Positions 51,628 through 60,093 of a DNA stretch of 64,000 bases are shown here, one piece after another. The translations under genes and the position numbers were made by a program. The notes below the pieces were generated by a model. The model was given only the letters and a program-made list of their open reading frames with translations. It had not been told where the DNA came from and searched no databases. Position 1 is the stretch's first letter, and each line of letters starts with the position of its first letter. Source of the stretch: Ignavibacteria bacterium (GTDB lineage Bacteria > Bacteroidota > Ignavibacteria > Tepidaquicellales > OLB5); the NCBI GenBank assembly GCA_030835025.1, contig JAUQWS010000071.1, positions 84,365-148,364 of the forward strand, given 5' to 3'.

Positions 51628-52031
51628 TGAATTTGTGATTTTGCGATTTGGTGATTTATGAATGCCCAAGAGCTAAGAGACAGGACAAAGAACTTTGCAT
51701 TACGAATAATAAGGTTATTTAAGGCCCTTCCAAAAAATGTAGAATCACAGGTTATTGGCAAACAGCTTCTAAGGTCAGCACTTTCCGTAGCAGCCAATTA
51801 CCGTGCTGCCTGCAGGGCAAGATCCCGCCGGGAGTTCATCTCCAAAATTTCAATTGTAGTTGAAGAAGCAGACGAGGTACTTTGCTGGCTTGAAATGCTC
51901 TCCGATGCCGGAATAGTTACTGAAAAAAGGCTGCAGAATATTTCGACAGAAGCTCTTGAGATTCTCAAAATAATGGCTTCATCCAGAAAAACCACTGCAT
52001 CACCCAATCACTAATTCACAATTCACAAATT
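51628..52031 (+). mobile_element. Candidate repeat-ended unit 2 carrying a four-helix-bundle gene
   Basis: The left end (51628-51657, TGAATTTGTGATTTTGCGAT followed by TTGGTGATTT) and the right end (about 52002-52031) are imperfect inverted copies: read on the minus strand, the right end is CAATTTGTGAATTGTGAATT then AGTGATTGGGTG. AATTTGTGA (51630-51638) is exactly inverted at 52023-52031. The unit begins at the base after the rseP stop codon and its right end supplies the TTG start of serB-serA. Mobility is an inference. Confidence 0.55.
51658..52014 (+). CDS. S23-type four-helix-bundle protein
   Basis: This 118-residue all-helical protein begins MNAQELRDRTKNFALRIIRL. It is homologous to the pseudogene at 29221 (FALRIIRLFKAL against FAVRIIKLYLFL; QLLRSALSVAANYR against QILRSGTSIGSNVE; SRREFISKISIVVEEADEVL). 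The family (PF05635/TIGR02436) was first described from 23S rRNA intervening sequences and includes Avd of diversity-generating retroelements; such proteins form pentameric barrels and bind nucleic acids. No reverse transcriptase or template repeat is nearby. The stop codon lies in the right-hand repeat. Confidence 0.88.
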   Translation: MNAQELRDRTKNFALRIIRLFKALPKNVESQVIGKQLLRSALSVAANYRAACRARSRREFISKISIVVEEADEVLCWLEMLSDAGIVTEKRLQNISTEALEILKIMASSRKTTASPNH

Positions 52032-53919
52032 GCACGATAAGTATTTCATACTCGATTTCGACAGCACTTTCATCAAAGTAGAAGCTCTTGATGAACTTGC
52101 CGCTATATCCCTTAATAAGGATAAAGATAAAGAAACCAAGCTTGCACAGATCAGGAAGCTTACAGAGCGGGCTATGAACGGGGAAATGTCCTTTTCCGTA
52201 TCCCTTTCACAAAGGCTAAGGCTGATGAACGCGACTAAGCAGCATCTGGAAAAGCTTGTGAAAAAACTCTCGAGTGAGGTTTCCAGATCAATTAAAACAA
52301 ACAGGCATTTCTTCAGCAAAAATTCCGGTAATGTTATCATCATATCAGGCGGATTCAAAGAATACATATGTCCCATAACCCGTAAATTCGGCATACCGGA
52401 TAGCAATGTGTATGCCAATAAACTGATTATTAACTCCAAAGGAATAATTACCGGGTTTGACAAAAAGTGCAGACTGGCCAAGCCAAACGGCAAAGTTAAG
52501 CAGCTTAAGGCTCTCAGACTAAAGGGAGAATTGATAGTGATTGGTGACGGTTATACTGATTATGAGCTTAAGAAATCCGGACTCATCAGCAGGTTCTATG
52601 CTTTTACGGAAAATGTTTCACGCAAGACTGTGACTGATGAAGCTGACCACATTGCACCGAGCTTTGATGAATTCCTTTATGACAGCAGGCTCCCGATGTC
52701 AATTTCATACCCAAAGAACAGGATAAAGGTTCTCTTGCTTGAAAATATCCATAAGAATGCAGTGAGATTATTCCGCACTGAGGGTTATTCAGTGGAATCG
52801 ATCAGCAGAAGCATCGGCGAAGCGGAGCTTGCTGAAAAGATAAAAGATGTATCGATACTTGGAATTCGTTCCAAAACAAACGTAACCGAAAAAGTTCTGG
52901 TAAATGCCAAAAAGCTGCTTGCTATTGGCGCTTTTTGCGTCGGGACAAACCAGATCGATCTTGCTGCAAGCTCCAAAAGGGGAGTGATAGTCTTCAACGC
53001 GCCATTCAGTAATACCCGCAGCGTTGTTGAGCTTGCACTTGGCGAGATTATAATGCTGATGCGCGGTATTACCGATAAGAGCAAAAGACTGCATAAAGGG
53101 GAGTGGGATAAAACCTCCGAGGGCAGCTATGAAGTGCGCGGAAAAAAACTCGGCATTATCGGGTACGGCAAGATAGGCTCGCAGCTATCTGTACTTGCAG
53201 AAGATATGGGCATGGAAGTTTATTATTATGATAAAGTGGAAAAGCTTGCGCTTGGTAATGCAAAAAGAGCCCTTTCTCTTAAAGAGCTTCTCAAAAAATC
53301 GGATATTGTTACTCTGCATGTTGATGGAAGTCCCGATAATGTGAATATGATGGGTGAGAAGGAATTCAGCCTGATGAAAGACGGGGTTATCTTCCTTAAC
53401 TTGAGCAGGGGATTTGTTGTGGATATTGCAGCACTCAAAAATGCAGTCAGGAGCGGTAAAGTTAGGGGGGCAGCAATCGATGTATTTCCCAAAGAGCCGG
53501 AAAGCAATGATGAGAAGTTCAAAAGCCCGCTGCAAAACCTACCGAATGTAATACTCACTCCCCACATTGGCGGCAGTACAGATGAAGCACAGGTTAATAT
53601 TGCAAATTTTGTGCCGGGCAAAGTTATTGATTTCATTAACAGCGGCAACTCTTATTACAGTGTTAACTTCCCGAATATTCAGCTGCCTGCATTTTCCGGA
53701 GCGCACAGGCTTATACACATTCACCGTAATGTACCCGGAATACTCGCAGAGATAAATTCCGTTTTTGCACGCCACAGCATTAATATTATCGGGCAGTATT
53801 TAAAGACTGATGAGATTATCGGTTACGTAATTACCGATATAAGCCGCAAATACAATCCCAGTCTGATCAATGAGCTGAAAGCGGTCGCATACACTGTAAG
53901 GTTCAGGATTTTGTATTAA
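52030..53919 (+). CDS. serB-serA: Phosphoserine phosphatase / D-3-phosphoglycerate dehydrogenase fusion
   Basis: This 629-residue protein joins two serine-synthesis enzymes. Residues 1-225 are a HAD phosphatase with FILDFDSTFIKVEALDEL (Asp9 and Asp11), IISGGF (Ser106), Lys155 region and GDGYTDYELK (Asp173, Asp177). Residues about 233-540 are a 3-phosphoglycerate dehydrogenase with GAFCVGTNQIDL, LGIIGYGKIGSQLSVLAE, LNLSRGFVVDIAAL and TPHIGGSTDEAQ. Residues 545-629 form an ACT domain (HIHRNVPGILAEINSVFARH), the usual serine-feedback site. The start is a TTG in the end of the adjacent repeat; no better start exists before the stop codon at 52012. Confidence 0.93.
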   Translation: MHDKYFILDFDSTFIKVEALDELAAISLNKDKDKETKLAQIRKLTERAMNGEMSFSVSLSQRLRLMNATKQHLEKLVKKLSSEVSRSIKTNRHFFSKNSGNVIIISGGFKEYICPITRKFGIPDSNVYANKLIINSKGIITGFDKKCRLAKPNGKVKQLKALRLKGELIVIGDGYTDYELKKSGLISRFYAFTENVSRKTVTDEADHIAPSFDEFLYDSRLPMSISYPKNRIKVLLLENIHKNAVRLFRTEGYSVESISRSIGEAELAEKIKDVSILGIRSKTNVTEKVLVNAKKLLAIGAFCVGTNQIDLAASSKRGVIVFNAPFSNTRSVVELALGEIIMLMRGITDKSKRLHKGEWDKTSEGSYEVRGKKLGIIGYGKIGSQLSVLAEDMGMEVYYYDKVEKLALGNAKRALSLKELLKKSDIVTLHVDGSPDNVNMMGEKEFSLMKDGVIFLNLSRGFVVDIAALKNAVRSGKVRGAAIDVFPKEPESNDEKFKSPLQNLPNVILTPHIGGSTDEAQVNIANFVPGKVIDFINSGNSYYSVNFPNIQLPAFSGAHRLIHIHRNVPGILAEINSVFARHSINIIGQYLKTDEIIGYVITDISRKYNPSLINELKAVAYTVRFRILY

Positions 53920-53921
53920 CA

Positions 53922-54290
53922 TTACCTTACCTTTACAGGCAATTCACTTCCGATGAAGAACTGGCCGTTAATGCTTTGAATATCTACCGGTATTTTGTCA
54001 CCAAAAACCGTTCTGCCGTTTACTGACTTAATGTCAACTTCAAGCTGGCGGCTTGAACTGCCGTCAATTCTTTGAATATCTATCGGTACATAACTCCCCG
54101 AAAAAGAAGAACCGTTTATCGATTTCAGGTTAACATCCTGCACGGTATCATAGGCATTCACTTCTTTTGGTGAAAAGTAAATATTTGCTGTCATCAGCAT
54201 CAGGCAGAATGCAATTACCGATAATACAATTTTAGAGTATTTATCGAGGCAAACCGTAATATTGCTGCTATTTTCTGTTAAGTTAAGCAT
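53922..54290 (-). CDS. Membrane-anchored or exported protein with short internal repeats
   Basis: This 122-residue protein has one hydrophobic segment (residues about 21-40) acting as signal or anchor. The outer part consists of three to four copies of an 18-20 residue unit: DVNLKSINGSSFSGSYVPID, then DIQRIDGSSSRQLEVDIKSV, NGRTVFGDKIPVDIQSINGQ and FFIGSELPVKV. The VDIQSINGxxF pattern looks like a small beta-solenoid or a repeated hairpin. I know no family. GGAAAGGAA lies upstream of the ATG. It is convergent with serB-serA, with only two bases between the stop codons. Confidence 0.7.
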   Translation of the reverse strand: MLNLTENSSNITVCLDKYSKIVLSVIAFCLMLMTANIYFSPKEVNAYDTVQDVNLKSINGSSFSGSYVPIDIQRIDGSSSRQLEVDIKSVNGRTVFGDKIPVDIQSINGQFFIGSELPVKVR

Positions 54291-54435
54291 TTTCAGGGTA
54301 TTCCTTTCCTGTTTATTAGAGATTGTTTTATTTAGTATATTTGTTATATTTACCTGTAAAATAGGGTTTTTGTTTCATTAAATAAAGAAAAAGCCTGATT
54401 TTTATGCCGAAGACAGGGATAAACTACTAATAAAT

Positions 54436-55734
54436 ATGCTGATTGAAAGTATACTTTTTGAGATCATTGTTGTAATTATACTTGTCTTTGCAAACGCTTT
54501 TTTTGTGGCAGCAGAGTTTGCCATCGTTAAAGTACGTACAACCCAAATACAGCCCCTTGCAGAAAAACAGAAGAAGGCAAAAGTTGCCCTCAAAGTCATA
54601 TCTCATCTTGATGAATACTTATCTGCCACTCAGCTCGGTATTACCATCACTTCACTTGGATTGGGGTGGATCGGCGAACCGGTAACCGCAAAAATACTTG
54701 AGCCGGTGTTTCATCTGTTCGGAATCACAAATCCCGCGGTTTCCCATACGATTTCACTGACTGTCGGGTTCATTATAATTACCATGCTTCATATTGTGTT
54801 GGGCGAGCTGGCTCCAAAATCAATGGCAATAAGATTTTCCAAAGCAACCACGCTGTTTGTGGCCCTTCCGCTGCAGTTATTCTACGTTATTTTTAAACCA
54901 GCAATTTGGGTGCTGAATAATCTTGCAAACCTTATTCTAAGAGCTATTGGCATTCAGCCTGTAACTGAATCCGAAAGATTCCACTCAGAAGAAGAGCTCC
55001 GTCTGCTTATAACAGAAGGAAGGAAATCCGGAGCTATTGACCAGACTGAACACCAGCTTATAGAAAAGATATTTGAATTTAACGATAAGATGGTGAAGGA
55101 GATCATGGTTCCGAGGAATCTTATGATAGCTCTTGATATTGATGATTCACGTGAGAAGATATTCCAGGCAGTTACCGAGGAAGGATTTTCGCGTCTTCCT
55201 GTCTATAAAGACAAGATAGATAATATCATAGGTGTCATATACACCAAAGACCTCATATCAGCTGCAGAGCACAGGGAGCTGATCGCACTGCAGGATATAA
55301 TCCGCCCGGCATATTTTGTTTCTGATACCAAACAGATAGGCAATCTTCTGAAAGAAATGCAGCGAAATAAAGTGCATATGGCTATCGTAGTTGATGAATA
55401 CGGCGGAGTTGAAGGACTGGTAACGATTGAAGATATAATTGAAGAAATTGTAGGTGAGATACAGGATGAGTACGACGTTGAGATGCAGGAAGTACAGAAT
55501 GAAAAAAGCGGTGTTTACCTTGTTAACCCGATAATTTCAATAGATAATTTTAACAAGCGATTCAAATCAAACATCCCAGATGACCCGGATTATCAGACCT
55601 TAAGCGGATTTCTTCAGAAAGTAACCGGGCACATACCCGAAATATACGAAAGAATTGACCATAAAGGCTTGAGTTATGTTGTTACAAAGAAAGCCGGGAA
55701 TACTATTCTTCAGGTGCGGGTCCAGAAGATCTGA
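54436..55734 (+). CDS. CorC/HlyC family membrane protein (DUF21-CBS-CorC_HlyC)
   Basis: This 432-residue protein has a DUF21 membrane domain (residues about 1-190, with VFANAFFVAAEFAIVKVRTT and VLGELAPKSMAIRF), a pair of CBS domains (about 210-335, EIMVPRNLMIALDIDDSREK and MAIVVDEYGGVEGLVTIEDI) and a C-terminal CorC_HlyC domain (about 350-432). These proteins, once called hemolysins, are now linked to magnesium or cobalt efflux. The length is typical. It stands alone between the small repeat protein and the polysaccharide cluster. Confidence 0.93.
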   Translation: MLIESILFEIIVVIILVFANAFFVAAEFAIVKVRTTQIQPLAEKQKKAKVALKVISHLDEYLSATQLGITITSLGLGWIGEPVTAKILEPVFHLFGITNPAVSHTISLTVGFIIITMLHIVLGELAPKSMAIRFSKATTLFVALPLQLFYVIFKPAIWVLNNLANLILRAIGIQPVTESERFHSEEELRLLITEGRKSGAIDQTEHQLIEKIFEFNDKMVKEIMVPRNLMIALDIDDSREKIFQAVTEEGFSRLPVYKDKIDNIIGVIYTKDLISAAEHRELIALQDIIRPAYFVSDTKQIGNLLKEMQRNKVHMAIVVDEYGGVEGLVTIEDIIEEIVGEIQDEYDVEMQEVQNEKSGVYLVNPIISIDNFNKRFKSNIPDDPDYQTLSGFLQKVTGHIPEIYERIDHKGLSYVVTKKAGNTILQVRVQKI

Positions 55735-55764
55735 TTTCTTTGTTCTCATTACGGTGAACAAGCC

Positions 55765-57213
55765 TCACTCTGCATCGCCTTCCTTTGATTTCTTCAATTT
55801 ACTGACAAGGGTTTTGAACTCAACGCTGCTACTATAACTGTAATAAATAAATAATGCGGAAAAAATAAAATATATTATTGAAACAAATATCCTGAACAAA
55901 ATACTAAGATCAAGATAATAGGAGACCAGAATAATTGCAATTGTAGGGAGTATCATTATGAGTATCCTTCCGAATCTAAAATCTATCCAATAGTACTTCT
56001 GAGAAATCAGATATGTCAGCAGGAAGATCAGGAAGTTTGCAAACATGATGCAGAAAGCAGCCCCAACCGCACCGTACCATGGAGTTAAAACAAAATTCAG
56101 GCCAATGTTCACTATTGCACTTACAATAGTAATCCAAATAGTATGCTGAAGCTTTTTGGTTAGGTTTATTCCGATGGATATTAAGAAATACCCATTTGAA
56201 AAGAACACACTAGCGCATAAGAACGGTACTACAGCTTTTGCCGAATAGAAATCAGGCTGTGTAAATACCTTCAATATGTCTATTGCGAACATTGAGATTC
56301 CGAAGATCATTATTGCGCTGACGTAACAGAAAAGCTGAAAGACTTTTGAATAGATCTGCTTCGCATTTTGTTCATATTGTATATCCAATGCATAAGGTCC
56401 CCAGGCCATTTGCAGTGCACCGCCCACAATTCCTATAATGCTCCCCAGTTTAGCACCAACAGCATAGATCCCCACAGAAGATAAGCTTGCATAATGTGCA
56501 AGGAAATATCTGTCAGTTGAATTAAGTACCCAGACGGCAACTCCTGTCCCAATAAGCGGGAACCCGTATGATAAGATGCGTTTGATCCATATACCTGAAT
56601 ATCCGAAACCGTATCTTTTGAAAACATAGATAATGGTATAGATAAAAACTAATCCGTATGAAATAGCCTGTGCCAATAAGGCTCCATAGACTCCCTGTTT
56701 AAGAATGAGGACAAAATAAATGGTAAGCAGTATGCTCACAAGTATGCTTATTGTAGAGGCAATGGTATACAGCCATACTCTGAATTCCAGTCTCAACAGG
56801 TTAAATAAAAAAGAATGAAGCGCCTGGAAAAGTATGGTGATGCCTGTGATAACAACAAATAAACTAAGGTCCTTTCCGAAGAGAATCTGAGAAATATAGG
56901 GGGCACCCAAGAGAATAATCAAAAAACCTGTTACCGAGAAGAATATCCTTGTATATAAAGAAGAAATTATGATTACAGGTCTTTCATCTGCGTGTTCTTT
57001 TCTGAAGTAATAGTATCCCACTGATGTATCAGTTCCGGATAAGATCAGGAAAGTGCTTACAATTACTATAGTGCCTAACAGGTCAAGAATTCCATAGTCC
57101 TCGGGTGAAAGTACTGCTGTATATAAAGGCAAAAGGAATAAAGAAATGGATTTACTGATATATCCGCTTAAACCGTAAACAAAGGATTCCTTAGCCAGCC
57201 GTTTGAGGCTCAT
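55765..57213 (-). CDS. Polysaccharide flippase (Wzx-like, MOP superfamily)
   Basis: This 482-residue protein has 12-14 predicted membrane segments and the Polysacc_synt N-terminus SFVYGLSGYISKSISLFLLP...YTAVLSPEDYGILDLLGTIV, characteristic of O-antigen flippases. It should move lipid-linked sugar repeat units across the inner membrane. It is the last gene of the cluster in transcription order, overlapping the glycosyltransferase gene by ATGA. Distinct from lipid II flippase MurJ by overall pattern. Confidence 0.92.
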   Translation of the reverse strand: MSLKRLAKESFVYGLSGYISKSISLFLLPLYTAVLSPEDYGILDLLGTIVIVSTFLILSGTDTSVGYYYFRKEHADERPVIIISSLYTRIFFSVTGFLIILLGAPYISQILFGKDLSLFVVITGITILFQALHSFLFNLLRLEFRVWLYTIASTISILVSILLTIYFVLILKQGVYGALLAQAISYGLVFIYTIIYVFKRYGFGYSGIWIKRILSYGFPLIGTGVAVWVLNSTDRYFLAHYASLSSVGIYAVGAKLGSIIGIVGGALQMAWGPYALDIQYEQNAKQIYSKVFQLFCYVSAIMIFGISMFAIDILKVFTQPDFYSAKAVVPFLCASVFFSNGYFLISIGINLTKKLQHTIWITIVSAIVNIGLNFVLTPWYGAVGAAFCIMFANFLIFLLTYLISQKYYWIDFRFGRILIMILPTIAIILVSYYLDLSILFRIFVSIIYFIFSALFIYYSYSSSVEFKTLVSKLKKSKEGDAE

Positions 57214-58259
57214 TTATTTTCACCTACAGTTAATTTTAATATATCATATGAATTCCTGACATAATCATGATATTTCTCAGCGAATGCTCTTCCTTTTTTG
57301 CCATATTCAGGTAGCTTTTCTTTCTCAAGAATGAGCTTTTTTAATCCTTCAGTCAGGTTATCAGGGTTCAGATTGATAATCGGATTATCAGGAAGGTAGT
57401 TATATAACTCGTCACGCAAATAACAAACAGTTGTTTTTCCCAGCGCCATTGCCTCTATACTTATTAAACCGTACCAGCCGGTCACCATCTGGTCTATTAG
57501 TATATCGGCATTCTTGATAGAGGTTATTGTTTCGCTATGGGACTTGTTCTTCAAAAGTTCAAAATCAAATTCAATTCCCGAATCCTTAAGGTCATTAATC
57601 GCTTTTAGAACATAGTTAGTACCTTTAATACCGTCATCACTTGGTGCATGAAGGATCTTTATTCTTTTCCCTGGTTTAATCGAGTAATCGGGGGTGTACT
57701 TATCCAGTTCAAGCAGTAGATACAGATAATGGTATTTTCCGTTTAGTATCATAGCATCAAAGGGGTGTGAAAATGAAGCATCAATAGCTTCCTGTATCTT
57801 CTTAGCTTCATTTTTTTTTATTTCCATAATGCAGCCAACCATATTCTGGTAAGAGTCACTGCAATTCCTGCAAACGGTATATTTAGATTCGCTGTTAAGG
57901 TAAAAATCCTTATCTCTTATGTCACAGCCTACATAGATCATAGCGGTTTTTTTTCCCAGTTTACGGAGTATTTTAAGGTCTCCTTTTCTGGAAAGCATTG
58001 TGGTCCTGGTATTGAAAATGAACACATCATATAGCAAGGTATGTTTTATGAAATAATAGTATTTGATCAATCGGTTAATAAAACCCGGTTTATTTCCCCA
58101 AAAGTACAGCTTTTTGTGGTACGGGTAAGAAAAAATATGATCATCAATTACAACTGAATCGGCTTTGATACCGTTTTTTCTCAATCCTTCGGCGATCTTG
58201 TAAGCTATTCCCCCTGTATTACTATATCCGCAAAAAACTCTAACCTTCATCAGGGTCAA
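57210..58259 (-). CDS. Glycosyltransferase (GT-B type)
   Basis: This 349-residue protein has the C-terminal GT-B pattern: IKILHAPSDDGIKGTNYVLK, ADILIDQMVTGWYGLISIEA and MALGKTTVCYLRDELYNYLP, ending KLILEKEKLPEYGKKGRAFA. An unusual cysteine group, CRNCSDSYQNMVGC, lies in the middle of the N-terminal half and could bind a metal or form a disulfide. The sugar donor is unknown. It overlaps both neighbours by ATGA, so the three genes are translationally coupled. Confidence 0.82.
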   Translation of the reverse strand: MTLMKVRVFCGYSNTGGIAYKIAEGLRKNGIKADSVVIDDHIFSYPYHKKLYFWGNKPGFINRLIKYYYFIKHTLLYDVFIFNTRTTMLSRKGDLKILRKLGKKTAMIYVGCDIRDKDFYLNSESKYTVCRNCSDSYQNMVGCIMEIKKNEAKKIQEAIDASFSHPFDAMILNGKYHYLYLLLELDKYTPDYSIKPGKRIKILHAPSDDGIKGTNYVLKAINDLKDSGIEFDFELLKNKSHSETITSIKNADILIDQMVTGWYGLISIEAMALGKTTVCYLRDELYNYLPDNPIINLNPDNLTEGLKKLILEKEKLPEYGKKGRAFAEKYHDYVRNSYDILKLTVGENK

Positions 58260-58993
58260 ATTTTTTGAAGTTTAAAGAAAACGGCTTTACCGTAAGGCTT
58301 CATAAAGCTTTTTCCCAGTATTATATCAAGAAGCGGGAGAGTAAATCCAAAATGCAGGTATTCTTTGGTTATTCTTTTCAAAAGCTTAAGTATTTTCAGA
58401 TCAAACTGCGTTGAGATTATTTTCGTTATTCTAAATCCATATTTATTCGAATAATCATTAATTTCATCAAAATCAATTAAACAGCAGTAATCATTAATTA
58501 TTCCATCAGGATTTGAAAAAATAATCTCTTTGCTCACCCCGTAATCGCCATAAAGATAAGCTTTTTTTGAGGGTATGCTAAAAACAAAGTTTCCGTCTTT
58601 TTTCAGGACGCGGGAAGCTTCCTTGAAAACATCTTCCCTGTCATTTTTCTTAATGACATGAACAAGCATATCTATGCTTAAGATGGTTTCGATACTGTTT
58701 TCTTCAAAAGACAAGTTTTGTGCAGGATTGTTGAATGTGACATACCCTTTTGCTTTGGCTTTCTCCAGTCTTTCCTTAGAGATATCAATACCGTAAACAA
58801 CTTCATAATTTTTACTTTTTATGATGTTCCAATATGTACCTCCGGCACAGCCAAGTTCAGCGATTATTCCACCCTTTGAAACCGGAAGGAGTTTTAGAAC
58901 AGCTTTTTCATGAGAATACCTGTGGTAAGAGTTATAAATGTAGCTATCGCCGTAATCTAAATATGTGGTGCCTATTTTAGCTTCAAAATCCAA
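58256..58993 (-). CDS. Class I SAM-dependent methyltransferase in polysaccharide cluster
   Basis: This 245-residue protein has motif I IIAELGCAGGTYWNIIKSKN, followed by VVYGIDISKERLEKAKAKGY, and ETILSIDMLVHVIKKNDRED with the usual Methyltransf_11 spacing. Its place in the cluster suggests methylation of a sugar or of a capping group on the chain end; this is inference. Its stop codon overlaps the glycosyltransferase start. Confidence 0.88.
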   Translation of the reverse strand: MDFEAKIGTTYLDYGDSYIYNSYHRYSHEKAVLKLLPVSKGGIIAELGCAGGTYWNIIKSKNYEVVYGIDISKERLEKAKAKGYVTFNNPAQNLSFEENSIETILSIDMLVHVIKKNDREDVFKEASRVLKKDGNFVFSIPSKKAYLYGDYGVSKEIIFSNPDGIINDYCCLIDFDEINDYSNKYGFRITKIISTQFDLKILKLLKRITKEYLHFGFTLPLLDIILGKSFMKPYGKAVFFKLQKI

Positions 58994-59124
58994 TTTAACT
59001 CCGGTAATGCTCCTGTATCTAATATATTAATTCTGTATCTTTTTGAAGTCTTTTCATTTGTAACCGGTAATTCTAAACTTACGAATTGTTCAAAATTAAT
59101 GATAAATTATCAAAGATGTATTCA

Positions 59125-59838
59125 TCAAATGCTGTTTTGAAGGCAGAGATAAGCTATTTCTTTCAAATTGTGGGTTTGTACTTTTTTACTCTTGCAGTGT
59201 TTTAACAGGTTAATAAATAAATCTCTGGTGCCGGGGACTTCACTATTGCGGTAACTTAGAAGTTTCTTGTGGTCATTCATGAATTTCTTTGCTTCATTAT
59301 ACCTGTATTTGTTTTCAGTGTTAAGATAAATATGAATAGGGTGGAAATCAAAGATCAGCAGTCCTTCAGAACTGATATCTATTCTGCTGTCATCAAATGA
59401 ATACCCGTATGCCCAGTGCACATCGTCCTCCCAGTTGTATGGAATTCTTACCAAACTGTTCCAAAGCTTAAATGCCCGGAGACCTGTTTGATAAGGTAGA
59501 AGGTTATTTGAGTCATATAACAGCTTCTTTTCGCTGAATTTCTGTAACAAAGCAACATTTTGAAACAATGTGTGACATCTGACTCCCTGCGCATCCGGAT
59601 GAATATCAAGAATCTCATCAAGTATATCATCAATTGATTTGCCCGAATCACCGTTAAATACCGGCGTGAAATCAGGATGGATGCCGATCTCAAACAACTT
59701 CTTGCTGCATTTTGAAAGCAATAATGAATGATGTGTCGAGAAAATTGTACACTTAACACCAAAAAGCTCAAACAAATTCAACGTGTCTTCAATAATCTCC
59801 TCGGATGCCCAGTCAATATCGCATGTGAATGCTATCAA
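59125..59838 (-). CDS. Polysaccharide deacetylase-like protein (WbmS-like)
   Basis: This 237-residue protein has a NodB-like fold: FTCDIDWASEEIIEDTLNLF (metal Asp pair), CTIFSTHHS (second metal motif, HH), EIGIHPDFTPVF, VRCHTLFQN and LIFDFHPIHIYLNTENKY. The pattern resembles the WbmS-like branch found in O-antigen clusters. It probably removes or rearranges acyl groups on a sugar, but activity is unproven. A gap of 131 bases separates it from the methyltransferase gene downstream. Confidence 0.8.
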   Translation of the reverse strand: MIAFTCDIDWASEEIIEDTLNLFELFGVKCTIFSTHHSLLLSKCSKKLFEIGIHPDFTPVFNGDSGKSIDDILDEILDIHPDAQGVRCHTLFQNVALLQKFSEKKLLYDSNNLLPYQTGLRAFKLWNSLVRIPYNWEDDVHWAYGYSFDDSRIDISSEGLLIFDFHPIHIYLNTENKYRYNEAKKFMNDHKKLLSYRNSEVPGTRDLFINLLKHCKSKKVQTHNLKEIAYLCLQNSI

Positions 59839-60093
59839 TAGAATTCTTTCCGATCTATACTATTGTTTTAGAGTAAATTACAAATATTTTGAGAAAATTA
59901 TAAGGATATAATTATATACAGCTTATGATATAGTTACCCGGCAATATTGATCCATTTTTGAACTTGCATGGTGTAATTCAAATTATTTGTTCAGGGAGTT
60001 TCACTCAATATCCAAACGGAAAATAAATATTCGCTTCATTTTGATCTGAACCAGTTTATAATAAGCCGCTGAATAGAGGTGAATGCTCACTTT
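59839..60093. other. AT-rich gap inside polysaccharide cluster
   Basis: 255 bases, strongly AT-rich, without a coding frame or clear hairpin. It may carry an internal promoter for the genes at 59838 and leftward; I could not identify one with confidence. Confidence 0.5.

Noticed and set aside
51658-52014. Diversity-generating retroelement accessory gene (avd)
   Set aside because: The fold family fits, but there is no reverse transcriptase, template repeat or variable repeat in the neighbourhood.
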